Below are positions 56,506-64,000 of a DNA stretch of 64,000 bases, one piece after another. The DNA comes from Geodermatophilus sp. TF02-6 (GTDB lineage Bacteria; Actinomycetota; Actinomycetes; Mycobacteriales; Geodermatophilaceae). Positions within the stretch are counted from its first letter, which is position 1, and each line of letters begins with the position of its first letter. The notes beneath the pieces are model-generated. The model ran no database searches, was not told the origin of the DNA, and saw only the letters and a list, made by a program, of their open reading frames with translations. The DNA lies in contig NZ_QOHF01000004.1 in NCBI RefSeq assembly GCF_003319115.1, positions 124,001 to 188,000 on the forward strand. The letters are read 5' to 3'. The position numbers and the translations under genes are program-made.

Positions 56506-57122
56506 CCGTCTCGGCCGCGTACGGGGCCGGCGGAGCGGAGGTGGGCCGGGCCGTCGCCGAGCGGCTCGGCCTGGCCTTCCACGACCGCGCCATCCCGGCC
56601 GAGGTGGCCGGCCGGCTCGGCGTCCCGCTGGCCGAGGCCGAGGCGAACGACGAGACGGTCGCCCGCGGACTGTGGCGCCTGATCACCTCGCTGGGCGCCG
56701 TGCCCGACCCGGGGGGCGGCGTGGTGCCCGTGGCCCTCCCGCCGGACGAGCGGGCCTTCCGCCAGCAGACCGAGCGGGTCGTCCGCGAGATCGCCGACGG
56801 CCCGGGCGGGGTGCTGCTCGGTCGGGCCGCCGCGCTGGTCCTCGGCGACCGCCCCGGGACGCTGCACGTCCGGCTGGACGGCCCGCCGGAGCGGCGGCTG
56901 GAGGCGGCCGTGGCGCGCACCGGGCGGCCGCGCGAGGAGGTGCGGCAGGAGATGGCGGCCAACGACACCGCCCGCGGGGCCTACGTGCGGCACTTCTACC
57001 GCCGCGACCCGTCCGCGGCCGGCGCCTACCACCTGGTCGTCGACAGCACCGCCCTGCCGCTGGGGACGGTGGTCGACCTCGTGGTGAGCGCCGCCCGTGC
57101 CCGCGGCATCGGGTCGGTCTGA
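56493..57122 (+). CDS. Cytidylate-kinase-like protein
   Basis: The product has 209 residues. It fits the cytidylate-kinase-like family: a P-loop region in VTVSAAYGAGGAEVGRAVAERLGLAFHDRAIPAEVA (the loop is GAGGAEVG and lacks the usual GK[ST]), then GGVLLGRAAALVLGDRPGTLHVRLDGPPERRLEAAVART and NDTARGAYVRHFYRRDP. The loss of the Lys in the P-loop makes kinase activity doubtful. The GTG at 56493 has GGGAGGACC upstream. Confidence 0.82.
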   Translation: MGVVTVSAAYGAGGAEVGRAVAERLGLAFHDRAIPAEVAGRLGVPLAEAEANDETVARGLWRLITSLGAVPDPGGGVVPVALPPDERAFRQQTERVVREIADGPGGVLLGRAAALVLGDRPGTLHVRLDGPPERRLEAAVARTGRPREEVRQEMAANDTARGAYVRHFYRRDPSAAGAYHLVVDSTALPLGTVVDLVVSAARARGIGSV

Positions 57123-57168
57123 CCACGCCACCACCGGGTCGGGTGCCCGTCGTCGTCCGGGAACGCGG

Positions 57169-57202
57169 CGGAGCCCGCAGGTCGGGGGACCTGCGGGCTC
57201 CG
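57169..57202. terminator. Strong hairpin between convergent genes
   Basis: CGGAGCCCGCAGGTC and its reverse complement form a 15-bp stem with a 4-nt loop. It lies between the kinase-like gene and rpmB and may end both transcripts. No T tract follows. Confidence 0.6.
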
Positions 57203-57212
57203 CGAAGCGGTC

Positions 57213-57272
57213 GGCTCCGTCCCGGGGCACCGCCCCGAGCGTGCGAGGGGTGGGGAGGAGGGGGTCCTTTCT
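57213..57272 (-). repeat. GC-rich stop-codon-adjacent repeat, copy R8
   Basis: On the minus strand it starts at the rpmB stop as TGAGAAAGGACCCCC, the same 15 bases as at the PH-like gene (R1), then CCCCTCGCACGCTCGGGGC. Confidence 0.85.
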
Positions 57273-57463
57273 CAGGCGCGGACGACCTTGCCGGCGCGGA
57301 TGCACGAGGTGCAGGCGTTGATCCGCTTGCGGTTGCCGGGGGCGACCAACGCCCGCACGGACTGGATGTTCGGGTTCCACCGGCGCGGCGTGCGACGGTG
57401 CGAGTGCGACACCGACATACCGAAACCGGGCCCCTTGCCACAGACATCGCACACGGCAGCCAC
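57272..57463 (-). CDS. rpmB: 50S ribosomal protein L28 (zinc-binding form)
   Basis: The product has 63 residues, normal for L28. It keeps two Cys pairs, [30 protein letters not shown] and CTSC, so it is the zinc-ribbon (C+) form. Genomes with this form sometimes carry a Cys-less copy that replaces it when zinc is short. The GTG at 57463 has GGGAGTGATC upstream. Divergent from the DAK2 gene; the 174-bp gap between holds their promoters and nothing else recognised. Confidence 0.95.
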   Translation of the reverse strand: MAAVCDVCGKGPGFGMSVSHSHRRTPRRWNPNIQSVRALVAPGNRKRINACTSCIRAGKVVRA

Positions 57464-57624
57464 GGCGGATCACTCCCAGGAGAATCGTCGACTCGAGGCG
57501 GGGCGCCGACGCACCCGCACACAGATCGTCTGTGAGTCTAACCGCTGCCCGACGTCGCCGTCGCCGAGGCCGGGGACGCCAGACAGCGGCCGGTCGCGCA
57601 CCCGGCGGTGTCGGTCGGCCTGGA

Positions 57625-57630
57625 TACCCT
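57625..57630 (+). promoter_or_regulatory. Leaderless -10 element TACCCT of the DAK2 gene
   Basis: TACCCT ends 7 nt before the GTG at 57638. It sets the start downstream of an earlier in-frame GTG at 57608. Confidence 0.5.
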
Positions 57631-57637
57631 CGCACCC

Positions 57638-59257
57638 GTGCTGTCGGCGCTCGACGACGCCGCGGTCGGCCAGTGGTGCCGGGCCGCGGTCGCCGGCCTG
57701 TCCGAGGGCCGCGGCCGCCTCGACGACCTCAACGTCTTCCCCGTCCCCGACGGCGACACCGGCACCAACCTGCTGGCCACCGCGCAGGCGGCCCTGGCCG
57801 CGCTCGAGGAGTCGGGGGAGGGCGCCGCCGAGCCGGCCTGGGCGGTGCTGGCCCGCGGCGCGGTGCTCGGCGCCCGCGGCAACTCCGGCACGATCCTCGC
57901 CCAGCTCCTGCGCGGGTTGGCCGACCAGCTCGCCGACGTCCCCCCCGCCGACGGCCCGGCCTTCGCGGCCGCGCTGCAGAAGGCCGCCGACACCGCCTAC
58001 GCCGCCGTCGCCGACCCCGAGGAGGGGACCTTCCTCACCGTCGCCCGGGGCGGCGCCGAGGCCGCCGTCGCCGCGGTCGCCGCGGAGCGCACCCCGCTGG
58101 CCGACGTCGTCCGGGCCGCTGCCGACGGCGCCCGGACCGCGCTCGAGGCGACCCCGGGGCAGCTGGCCGTCCTCCGCGACGCCGGGGTGGTCGACGCCGG
58201 GGGCGCCGGGCTCTGCCTGGTCCTCGACGCGCTGGTGACGACGGTGACCGGCGTCGAGCCGGCCCGCCCGTCGCTGGCCCGCGGGCGGGTGGGCGGGCCG
58301 AGACGCGGCCACGACCCCGACCGCGACCTGCCCTCCCAGCCGCCCGCCGGCCCGGGCAGCGAGGTCCAGTTCCTGCTGACCGACAGCGACGAGGCGGCCG
58401 TCGCCCGGCTGCACGAGCGGCTGGCCGCGCTGGGCGACAGCCTGGTGGTGGTCGGTGCCGACACCCCCACCGGCCGGGAGTGGAACGTGCACGTGCACGT
58501 CTCCGACGTGGGTGCCGCGATCGAGGCCGGCATCGAGGCCGGCCGCCCGTACCGCATCTCGGTGACCCCGCTGGCCCCCGTCCGGCCGCCGGCGCCGACG
58601 CCCGGCGCGCGGGCGGTGGTGGCGATCGTCCCCGGTGACGGGCTCGCCGCGCTGTTCACCGGGGAGAGCGCCCGCGTGGTCCCCGGCGGTCCGGACGACG
58701 TCGGCGAGGACGACGTGCTGGCCGCCGTCCTCGGGTCGGGCGCCGCCGAGGTCGTCGTCCTGCCCAACGACCCGGCCCTCACCGCCCCGGCCTCCCGCGC
58801 CGCCGAGCGGGCCCGGGAGGAGGGGCGCGACGTGGTCGTGGTGCCCACCCGCTGCCCGGTCCAGGGCCTGGCCGCCCTCGCCGTCGCCGACCCCACCCGG
58901 CGCTTCGGCGACGACGTGGTCAGCATGGCCGAGGCCGCCGCGGCGACCCGCTGGGCGGAGCTCACCGTCGCCGAGCAGGAGGCGCTGACCACCGCCGGCC
59001 GCTGCCGGCCCGGCGACGTCCTCGGCTCGGCGGAGGGGGACGTCGTGCTCATCGGCCGCGAGCCGGCCGCCGTCGCCGGCGAGCTGCTCGACCGGATGCT
59101 GTCGGCCGGCGGCGAGCTGGTCACCCTGGTCGTCGGTCCGGACGCCGCCCTCGGCGACGCCGTCTGCGCCCACCTGGCCACCGCGCACCCGACGGTCGAG
59201 GTCGCGCGCTACGACGACGGACCGGGCGGCATCCCGCTGCAGGTGGGGGTGGAGTGA
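57638..59257 (+). CDS. DAK2-domain protein (FakA-like)
   Basis: The product has 539 residues. The N-terminal DAK2 (DhaL-like) domain spans about 15-200, with LDDLNVFPVPDGDTGTNLLATAQAALAAL (metal and ATP Asp residues) and LLGARGNSGTILAQLLRG-like GARGNSGTILAQLL. A middle domain with FLLTDSDEAAVARLHERL and a C-terminal FakA-like region follow. By analogy with Staphylococcus FakA it may phosphorylate fatty acids bound to a DegV/FakB partner, which is not in this window. The same gene precedes recG in other actinobacteria. Translation of recG is coupled to it. Confidence 0.88.
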   Translation: MLSALDDAAVGQWCRAAVAGLSEGRGRLDDLNVFPVPDGDTGTNLLATAQAALAALEESGEGAAEPAWAVLARGAVLGARGNSGTILAQLLRGLADQLADVPPADGPAFAAALQKAADTAYAAVADPEEGTFLTVARGGAEAAVAAVAAERTPLADVVRAAADGARTALEATPGQLAVLRDAGVVDAGGAGLCLVLDALVTTVTGVEPARPSLARGRVGGPRRGHDPDRDLPSQPPAGPGSEVQFLLTDSDEAAVARLHERLAALGDSLVVVGADTPTGREWNVHVHVSDVGAAIEAGIEAGRPYRISVTPLAPVRPPAPTPGARAVVAIVPGDGLAALFTGESARVVPGGPDDVGEDDVLAAVLGSGAAEVVVLPNDPALTAPASRAAERAREEGRDVVVVPTRCPVQGLAALAVADPTRRFGDDVVSMAEAAAATRWAELTVAEQEALTTAGRCRPGDVLGSAEGDVVLIGREPAAVAGELLDRMLSAGGELVTLVVGPDAALGDAVCAHLATAHPTVEVARYDDGPGGIPLQVGVE

Positions 59258-61449
59258 TGCCGGTCGAGACCACGACCCGCCTCGACCGGGTGCTCGGCGC
59301 CAAGACGGCGAAGGCGATGGCCGAGCAGCTGTCCCTGCACACCGTCCGCGACCTGCTGCGCCACTACCCGCGCCGCTACGCCCGCCGAGGCGAGGTGACC
59401 AAGCTGGAGGACCTCCAGGTCGGCGACCGGGTCACCGTCCTCGCCCAGGTCCGCTCGGTGGACAGCCGCAAGATGCGCAACCGCCCCGGCACGCTCACCG
59501 AGGTCACCGTGGGCGACGGCGCCAGCACGATGAAACTGGTCTTCTTCAACCACCGGCACGCCCGGCTGGTCCCCGGCGCGTGGGGGCTGTTCGCCGGCAC
59601 GGTCAGCGAGTACCGCCGCAGGCTCCAGTTCACCCACCCCGACTGCCACCTGCTCACCGGGGACGACGACGAGGACTGGGCGCGAGCGCTCATCCCGCTC
59701 TACCCGGCCAGCAAGGACGTCTCCAGCTGGGTGATCCAGCGCTCGGTGCGGCTGCTGCTCGACGCCTCCGGCGGCTTCGGCTTCGTCGACGACCCGCTGC
59801 CCGAGGAGATCCGCGCCCGGCACGGGCTGCTCAGCCTCCCGGCCGCGCTGCTCGACATCCACCGGCCCACCTCGCCCGCCGACGTCGAGCGCGCCGAGCA
59901 CCGGCTCAAGTGGGACGAGGCGCTCACCCTGCAGCTGACCCTCGCCGCCCGCCGGCGCGCGGCCGCGCTCGAGCCCGGGGTGGCCCGGCCGCGGCGCCCC
60001 GGCGGGCTGCTCGACGCCGTCGACGCCGCGCTGCCCTTCGCGCTCACCGAGGGCCAGCGCGCGGTGGGCGAGGAGCTGGCCGCCGAGCTGGCCCGCGAGC
60101 AGCCGATGCACCGGCTGCTGCAGGGCGAGGTCGGCTCGGGCAAGACGGTCGTGGCGCTGCGCGCCATGGCCCAGGTCGTCGACGCCGGCGGCCAGGCCGC
60201 GCTGCTCGCCCCCACCGAGGTGCTCGCCGCGCAGCACGCGCGCAGCATCGCGGCGATGCTCGGCCCGCTCGGCCGGGCCGGCGAGCTGGACGGCGACCCG
60301 GTCGGGACGAAGGTCGTGCTGCTCACCGGCTCGCAGAAGGCCGTCGCCCGCCGCGAGGGCCGCGCCGCGGTGGCCGACGGCAGCGCCGGCCTCGTCGTGG
60401 GCACCCACGCGCTGTTGCAGGAGGGCGTGGACTTCGCCGACCTCGGCCTGGTCGTCGTCGACGAGCAGCACCGCTTCGGCGTGGAGCAGCGCGACGCGCT
60501 GCGGGCCAAGGGCGACCGGCCGCCGCACGTGCTGGTCATGACCGCGACCCCCATCCCCCGGACGGTCGCGATGACCGTCTACGGCGACCTGGAGACCTCC
60601 ACGCTGCGCCAGCTGCCCGGTGGGCGCGGCGGCGTGGCCAGCTCGGTGGTCCCGGCGCGGGAGAAGCCGTCCTGGCTGGAGCGGGCCTGGGCGCGGGTGC
60701 GCGAGGAGGTCGCCGCCGGCCGGCAGGCCTACGTCGTCTGCCCGCGCATCGGTGAGGACGCCGGCACCGAGGAGGAGCCCGACGACGCCGACGGCGCCCC
60801 CGACGACGCGCTGTTCGACCTCGCCACCGAGCGTCGTCCGCCGCTGGCCGTGCTCGGCGTCGCCGAGGGGCTGCGCGAGGGGCCGCTGGCCGGCCTGCGC
60901 CTGGAGGTGCTGCACGGCCGGCTGACCCCGGAGACCAAGGAGGCGACCATGCGGGCCTTCGCCGCCGGCGAGGTCGACGTCCTGGTGGCCACCACCGTCG
61001 TCGAGGTCGGCGTGGACGTCCCCAACGCCACGGTGATGGTGGTCATGGACGCCGACCGCTTCGGCGTCAGCCAGCTGCACCAGCTGCGCGGCCGGGTCGC
61101 CCGGGGGGTCCACCAGGGCCTGTGCCTGCTGGTCTCCGAGGCCCCCACCGCCTCGGCCACCGGGCAGCGGCTGGCCGCCGTCGCCGCCACCTCCGACGGC
61201 TTCGCGCTGGCCCGTCTCGACCTCGAGACCCGGCGCGAGGGCGACGTGCTCGGCGCCGCCCAGTCCGGCCGCCGCTCCGGCATCCGGCTGCTGTCGCTGC
61301 TGGAGGACGAGGAGCTCATCGCCGAGGCCCGCGCCGAGGCCGGCGCGCTGCTGGCCACCGACCGCGGCCTGGCCGACCACCCCGGCCTGGCCATGGAGGT
61401 CGCCGCGCTGGCCACCGACGAGCGCGCGGAGTACCTGGAGAAGGCATGA
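59257..61449 (+). CDS. recG: ATP-dependent DNA helicase RecG
   Basis: The product has 730 residues. It reverses stalled replication forks and branch-migrates junctions. A wedge/OB domain covers about 1-200 (LLRHYPRRYARRGEVTKLEDLQVGDRVTVLAQV). Helicase motifs follow: Walker A LLQGEVGSGKTVVALRAM, Walker B VVVDEQHRFGVEQR, motif III MTATPIPRT and VATTVVEVGVDVPNATVMVVMDADRFGVSQLHQLRGRVARG. The ATG at 59257 overlaps the stop of the DAK2 gene (TGATG); the preceding GTG is an alternative. Repeat R9 begins at its TGA. Confidence 0.96.
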   Translation: MPVETTTRLDRVLGAKTAKAMAEQLSLHTVRDLLRHYPRRYARRGEVTKLEDLQVGDRVTVLAQVRSVDSRKMRNRPGTLTEVTVGDGASTMKLVFFNHRHARLVPGAWGLFAGTVSEYRRRLQFTHPDCHLLTGDDDEDWARALIPLYPASKDVSSWVIQRSVRLLLDASGGFGFVDDPLPEEIRARHGLLSLPAALLDIHRPTSPADVERAEHRLKWDEALTLQLTLAARRRAAALEPGVARPRRPGGLLDAVDAALPFALTEGQRAVGEELAAELAREQPMHRLLQGEVGSGKTVVALRAMAQVVDAGGQAALLAPTEVLAAQHARSIAAMLGPLGRAGELDGDPVGTKVVLLTGSQKAVARREGRAAVADGSAGLVVGTHALLQEGVDFADLGLVVVDEQHRFGVEQRDALRAKGDRPPHVLVMTATPIPRTVAMTVYGDLETSTLRQLPGGRGGVASSVVPAREKPSWLERAWARVREEVAAGRQAYVVCPRIGEDAGTEEEPDDADGAPDDALFDLATERRPPLAVLGVAEGLREGPLAGLRLEVLHGRLTPETKEATMRAFAAGEVDVLVATTVVEVGVDVPNATVMVVMDADRFGVSQLHQLRGRVARGVHQGLCLLVSEAPTASATGQRLAAVAATSDGFALARLDLETRREGDVLGAAQSGRRSGIRLLSLLEDEELIAEARAEAGALLATDRGLADHPGLAMEVAALATDERAEYLEKA

Positions 61450-61552
61450 GAAGGGGCCCCTCGAAGGACCCCTCGCCCCCCTCGAAGGACCCCCTGCCCC
61501 CCGCCACTCGTAGAAGGACCCCGGCCCCCTGCAGGGGGCCGTCGACGTTCGC
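61450..61552 (+). repeat. GC-rich stop-codon-adjacent repeat, copy R9
   Basis: It starts at the recG stop (TGAGAAGGGG) and carries three GAAGGACCCC boxes. It ends at a perfect 18-bp palindrome centred on CTGCAG, GGCCCCCTG and its complement. The three boxes are about 21 to 29 bases apart. Confidence 0.85.
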
Positions 61553-61561
61553 GGCGGGGCC

Positions 61562-62116
61562 GTGACCAGGCTGATCGCGGGCACGGCCGGGGGACGGCGG
61601 CTCAGGGTGCCGCCGTCGGGGGTGCGGCCCACCGGCGACCGCGCCCGCGAGGGGCTGTTCAACAGCCTGGCCACGATGGTGGACCTCGAGGGCGCCAGCG
61701 TCCTCGACCTCTACGCCGGCTCCGGCGCGCTGGGCCTGGAGGCGCTGTCCCGCGGCGCGGCGCAGGTCGTGTTCGTCGAGTCCGGCCCGCGGGTGCTGCC
61801 GGTGCTGCGGGCCAACCTCGCCGCGGTCGGCCTGCCCGGCGGCCGGGTGGTCGCCGGGTCGGTGCCCACCGTCGTCGCCGGTCGGCCGCCGACCCGGTTC
61901 GACCTCGTCCTCGCCGACCCGCCCTACGCCACGCCCGTCGCCGAGGTCCTCGGCGTGCTCGAGGCGCTGGTGACGGGGGAGTGGCTGGCCGAGGACGCCG
62001 TCGTCGTGGTCGAGCGCTCCGCCCGCGAGGAGCCCTGGGAGTGGCCGACACCCCTGCGCGGACTGCGCGACCGCCGCTACGGCGAGGCGGTGCTCCGGTA
62101 CGGTCGCTGTCCGTGA
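61562..62116 (+). CDS. rsmD: 16S rRNA (guanine966-N2)-methyltransferase
   Basis: The product has 184 residues. Motifs are MTRLIAGTAGGRRLRVPPSGVRPTGDRAREGLFNSL, the SAM-binding VLDLYAGSGALGLEALSRGAAQVVFVE and the catalytic DPPY in FDLVLADPPYATPV. It methylates 16S rRNA in the small subunit. The GTG at 61562 follows the repeat within 10 nt and has no clear ribosome site. Its stop overlaps coaD. Confidence 0.95.
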   Translation: MTRLIAGTAGGRRLRVPPSGVRPTGDRAREGLFNSLATMVDLEGASVLDLYAGSGALGLEALSRGAAQVVFVESGPRVLPVLRANLAAVGLPGGRVVAGSVPTVVAGRPPTRFDLVLADPPYATPVAEVLGVLEALVTGEWLAEDAVVVVERSAREEPWEWPTPLRGLRDRRYGEAVLRYGRCP

Positions 62117-62595
62117 GGCGAGCGGTCTGCCCCGGGTCGTTCGACCCGGTGACGAACGGTCACGTCGACGTCATCACCCGGGCGGCGGCCCTGTACGACG
62201 AGTTGGTCGTCGCCGTCCTGGTCAACCCCGGCAAGGCCGGGCTGTTCACGGTCGAGGAGCGCATCGGGCTGCTCCGGGACGCCGTCGCCGACCTGCCGAC
62301 CGTCACCGTCGACAGCTTCTCCGGCCTGCTGGTCGACTACTGCCGCGCCCACGACATCCCGGTGGTCGTCAAGGGCCTGCGCGCGGTCAGCGACTTCGAG
62401 TACGAGCTGCAGATGGCCCAGATGAACCGCGAGCTGGCCGGGGTGGAGACGCTGTTCGTGCCCACCGCCCCGCAGGTGGGCCACCTCTCCTCCAGCCTGG
62501 TCAAGCAGATCGCCACGTTCGGCGGGGACGTGTCCAGCCTGGTTCCCAAGGCCGTGCTGGAGCGGCTGCTGGCGCACCGGGAGAAGGGCGCATGA
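62113..62595 (+). CDS. coaD: Phosphopantetheine adenylyltransferase
   Basis: The product has 160 residues, typical. It makes dephospho-CoA. The nucleotidyltransferase motif is CPGSFDPVTNGHVDVITRAA. The second, ISS-like, motif is VGHLSSSLVKQIATFGGDVS, and VVVKGLRAVSDFEYELQMAQMNREL is also diagnostic. The GTG at 62113 overlaps rsmD and the stop overlaps sepIVA, so the three are coupled. Confidence 0.97.
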   Translation: MRRAVCPGSFDPVTNGHVDVITRAAALYDELVVAVLVNPGKAGLFTVEERIGLLRDAVADLPTVTVDSFSGLLVDYCRAHDIPVVVKGLRAVSDFEYELQMAQMNRELAGVETLFVPTAPQVGHLSSSLVKQIATFGGDVSSLVPKAVLERLLAHREKGA

Positions 62596-63281
62596 CGGAG
62601 GTCGTCTACCGGCTCTACGAGACCGTCGACGAGCTGAGCACCGTCATCGAGAACGCCCGCAGCGTGCCCATGTCCGGCGGCTCGTGCATGGTGCCCCGCG
62701 ACGTCCTGCTCGACCTGCTCGACGACCTGCGGGAGAACCTCCCGGAGGAGGTGCACAAGGCCGGCGCGATCGTCGAGCAGCGCACCGAGATCCTGCAGCA
62801 GGCCCAGGCCGAGGCCGAGCGGCTGACCGGCCGCACCCGCAGCGAGACCGAGCAGGTCGTCGGCGCGGCCCGGCGGCAGCGCGAGGAGATCCTCGGCACC
62901 GCCCGCCGCCAGCGCGACGACCTGCTGGCCCGCGCGCAGGCCGAGGCCGAGGACCTGCTCGCCCGGGCCGAGGAGGAGGCCGAGCAGATCGTCGAGGAGG
63001 CCCGCCGCCACCACGAGGCGCTGCTCGCCGACGCCCGGGCCCAGCAGGCCGAGCTGCTGGCGGCCGCCGAGGCCGAGCACGAGCAGCTGGTCGGCGAGGC
63101 CGAGGTCTACCGCAGCGCCGTCACCCGGGCCGACGAGCTCGGCGCGCAGACCGCCGCGGACGTCGCCCGCATGCGGGCCGAGGTCGACGACTACGTCGAC
63201 ACGCGGCTGGCCGACTTCGGCACCACGCTGGAGCGGATGCTGCGCTCGGTGGACAAGGCCCGCACCGCCCTCCGCGAGTAA
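62592..63281 (+). CDS. sepIVA: DivIVA-like coiled-coil septation protein
   Basis: The product has 229 residues. An N-terminal DivIVA-like stretch (residues 1-60, with MSGGSCMVPRDVLLDLLDDLRENLPEEV) precedes a long coiled coil (about 65-200) rich in Ala, Glu, Arg and Gln (AEAERLTGRTRSETEQVVGAARRQREEILG). This fits SepIVA of mycobacteria, which helps septum formation. coaD-sepIVA-yceD is the same order as Rv2965c with Rv2927c and Rv2926c as I remember. Repeat R10 begins at its TAA. Confidence 0.82.
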   Translation: MTEVVYRLYETVDELSTVIENARSVPMSGGSCMVPRDVLLDLLDDLRENLPEEVHKAGAIVEQRTEILQQAQAEAERLTGRTRSETEQVVGAARRQREEILGTARRQRDDLLARAQAEAEDLLARAEEEAEQIVEEARRHHEALLADARAQQAELLAAAEAEHEQLVGEAEVYRSAVTRADELGAQTAADVARMRAEVDDYVDTRLADFGTTLERMLRSVDKARTALRE

Positions 63282-63395
63282 CAGAAGGACCACCCTTCCC
63301 CCCACGCCTCGGAGAAGGACCCCCTGCCCCCCACGGCTCGCAGGCTCGCCGCGGGACCCTGCAGGGGGCCGAGGGGACCGTGGAGGGGGCTCCTC
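63282..63395 (+). repeat. GC-rich stop-codon-adjacent repeat, copy R10
   Basis: It starts 2 nt after the sepIVA TAA with GAAGGACCACCC, followed by a second GAAGGACCCCC, then GGCTCGCAGGCTCGCC and CCCTGCAGGGGG. Beyond it, to 63426, the gap is GC-rich without an ORF. Confidence 0.85.
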
Positions 63396-63426
63396 CGGGC
63401 CGGACGGGTCCTGCCCCGGCATCGGG

Positions 63427-63432
63427 TAGTCT
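63427..63432 (+). promoter_or_regulatory. Leaderless -10 element TAGTCT
   Basis: TAGTCT ends 6 nt before the ATG of the 22-codon ORF at 63439. Confidence 0.55.
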
Positions 63433-63438
63433 GAGGAC

Positions 63439-63507
63439 ATGGTCCGGCCGCCGGACGTCCCCGCACCCCGGCCGGCCACCTTCCCGACTGCCTACCGCGA
63501 GTACTGA
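63439..63507 (+). CDS. 22-codon leaderless ORF just upstream of yceD
   Basis: ATG to TGA, encoding MVRPPDVPAPRPATFPTAYR followed by Glu-Tyr. It has a well-placed TAGTCT promoter element and no ribosome site. The TGA is one base before the yceD ATG, so ribosomes ending here could restart on yceD. It is Pro- and Arg-rich and has no similarity that I recognise. It may be a leader peptide or the true coupled start of yceD. Confidence 0.6.
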   Translation: MVRPPDVPAPRPATFPTAYREY

Positions 63508-63508
63508 C

Positions 63509-64000
63509 ATGTCTGCCGCACCGCCGCCCCGCCCAGGCGCCGCGTCCTCCGAGGCCCGGCGCCCTGCTGCCAACCCCTGGCTCGTGGACCTGCGGGAGCT
63601 CGGCCGGCGGGCCGGCTCGCTGCGGGAGCTGGAGCGGACGCTACCGGCGCCCCCCGGCTGGAATGTCGAGCTGATCGGCGTCCCCGAGGGCGCCGAGGTC
63701 CACATACGTCTACGGCTGGAGTCGGTCATGGAGGGCGTGCTCGTCTCGGGTGACGTCGACGTCCCCGTCGTCGGCTCGTGCGCCCGCTGCCTCGACCCGG
63801 TCGAGGACACCCTGGAGCTCGACGTCCAGGAGCTGTTCGCCTACGAGGGCAGCACCACGGAGGCCACCAGCGAGGAGGACGAGGTCCGCTCCGTCGAGGG
63901 CGACCACATCGACCTCGAGCCGATGGTCCGCGACCTCGTCGTCCTGAGCCTGCCACTGGCGCCGACCTGCACCGAGGACTGCGCCGGGCTGTGCGTCGAC
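63509..64000 (+). CDS. yceD: YceD/DUF177 family protein, 3' end off the window
   Basis: 164 codons are visible with no stop. The protein has the DUF177 pattern: NPWLVDLRELGRRAGS, GSCARCLDPVEDTLELDVQELFAY and, near the edge, LSLPLAPTCTEDCAGLCVD, giving the two Cys pairs. The family lies next to rpmF and affects 23S rRNA or ribosomal protein handling. The gene begins at an ATG one base after the small ORF, with no ribosome site of its own. rpmF and rnc should follow beyond position 64000. Confidence 0.9.
   Translation, partial: MSAAPPPRPGAASSEARRPAANPWLVDLRELGRRAGSLRELERTLPAPPGWNVELIGVPEGAEVHIRLRLESVMEGVLVSGDVDVPVVGSCARCLDPVEDTLELDVQELFAYEGSTTEATSEEDEVRSVEGDHIDLEPMVRDLVVLSLPLAPTCTEDCAGLCVD

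Overview
The window is very GC-rich DNA, mostly C or G at third codon positions and with many GTG starts, from a high-GC actinobacterium. Gene order points the same way. gatCAB, ilvBNC, serA, leuB, a fumarylacetoacetase-like gene, gltX, tRNA-Gln/Glu, an NdgR-type IclR gene, leuCD, mutT1, ppk, cofC, plsC, gpsA, ddl, thiL, rpmB, a DAK2 gene, recG, rsmD, coaD, sepIVA and yceD follow the chromosomal core block that I remember from Mycobacterium tuberculosis (about Rv2926c to Rv3012c) and from Streptomyces. The DUF222 gene, the interspersed GC-rich repeats and the accessory genes suggest a soil actinobacterium, perhaps Geodermatophilaceae. That family assignment is inference. I see no prophage, transposase or CRISPR array.

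Layout. 1-6 kb: a DUF222 protein cut by the left edge, an ACT protein, and the gatC-gatA-small membrane protein-gatB operon. 6-9.6 kb: a sugar-dehydrogenase-like lipoprotein, a D-2-hydroxyacid dehydrogenase, a PH-like membrane protein and an XRE regulator. 9.7-17 kb: ilvD and two tandem membrane GGDEF-EAL proteins, the first with a ruined GGDEF motif. 17-29 kb: branched-chain amino acid and serine genes (ilvB, ilvN, ilvC, serA, leuB, cimA), with peptide-coding attenuators before ilvB and cimA, plus two small membrane proteins and an MFS exporter. 29-36 kb: a membrane protein with a NarL-type two-component system, a VOC protein, a FAH-family gene, gltX, a CPBP protease, tRNA-Gln and two tRNA-Glu. 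36-42 kb: galT-galK, sulfite oxidase and feoABC behind an IdeR-like box. 42-45 kb: ndgR opposite leuCD. 45-54 kb: mutT1, ppk, cofC, then plsC, gpsA, a trans-sulfuration-type PLP enzyme, ddl and a lipoprotein. 54-64 kb: DUF3515, a stand-alone RAM-domain protein, thiL, GNAT, a cytidylate-kinase-like gene, rpmB, DAK2, recG, rsmD, coaD, sepIVA and yceD (cut by the right edge).

How it fits together. Most genes serve branched-chain amino acid synthesis (ilvD, ilvB, ilvN, ilvC, leuB, leuC, leuD, cimA, with NdgR and two attenuators as control). A second group makes Glu-tRNA and Gln-tRNA: gltX, gatCAB and their tRNA substrates.

The most unusual signal is a GC-rich repeat family. I found ten copies. 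In eight of them an AAGGACC box, which resembles a Shine-Dalgarno sequence, sits at or within a few bases of a stop codon. One copy lies in frame inside the XRE regulator. Also notable are a set of leaderless promoters with one hexamer spacing, the Ile-type attenuator on cimA, a perfect 24-bp palindrome between ilvN and ilvC, and a leaderless 22-codon ORF just before yceD.
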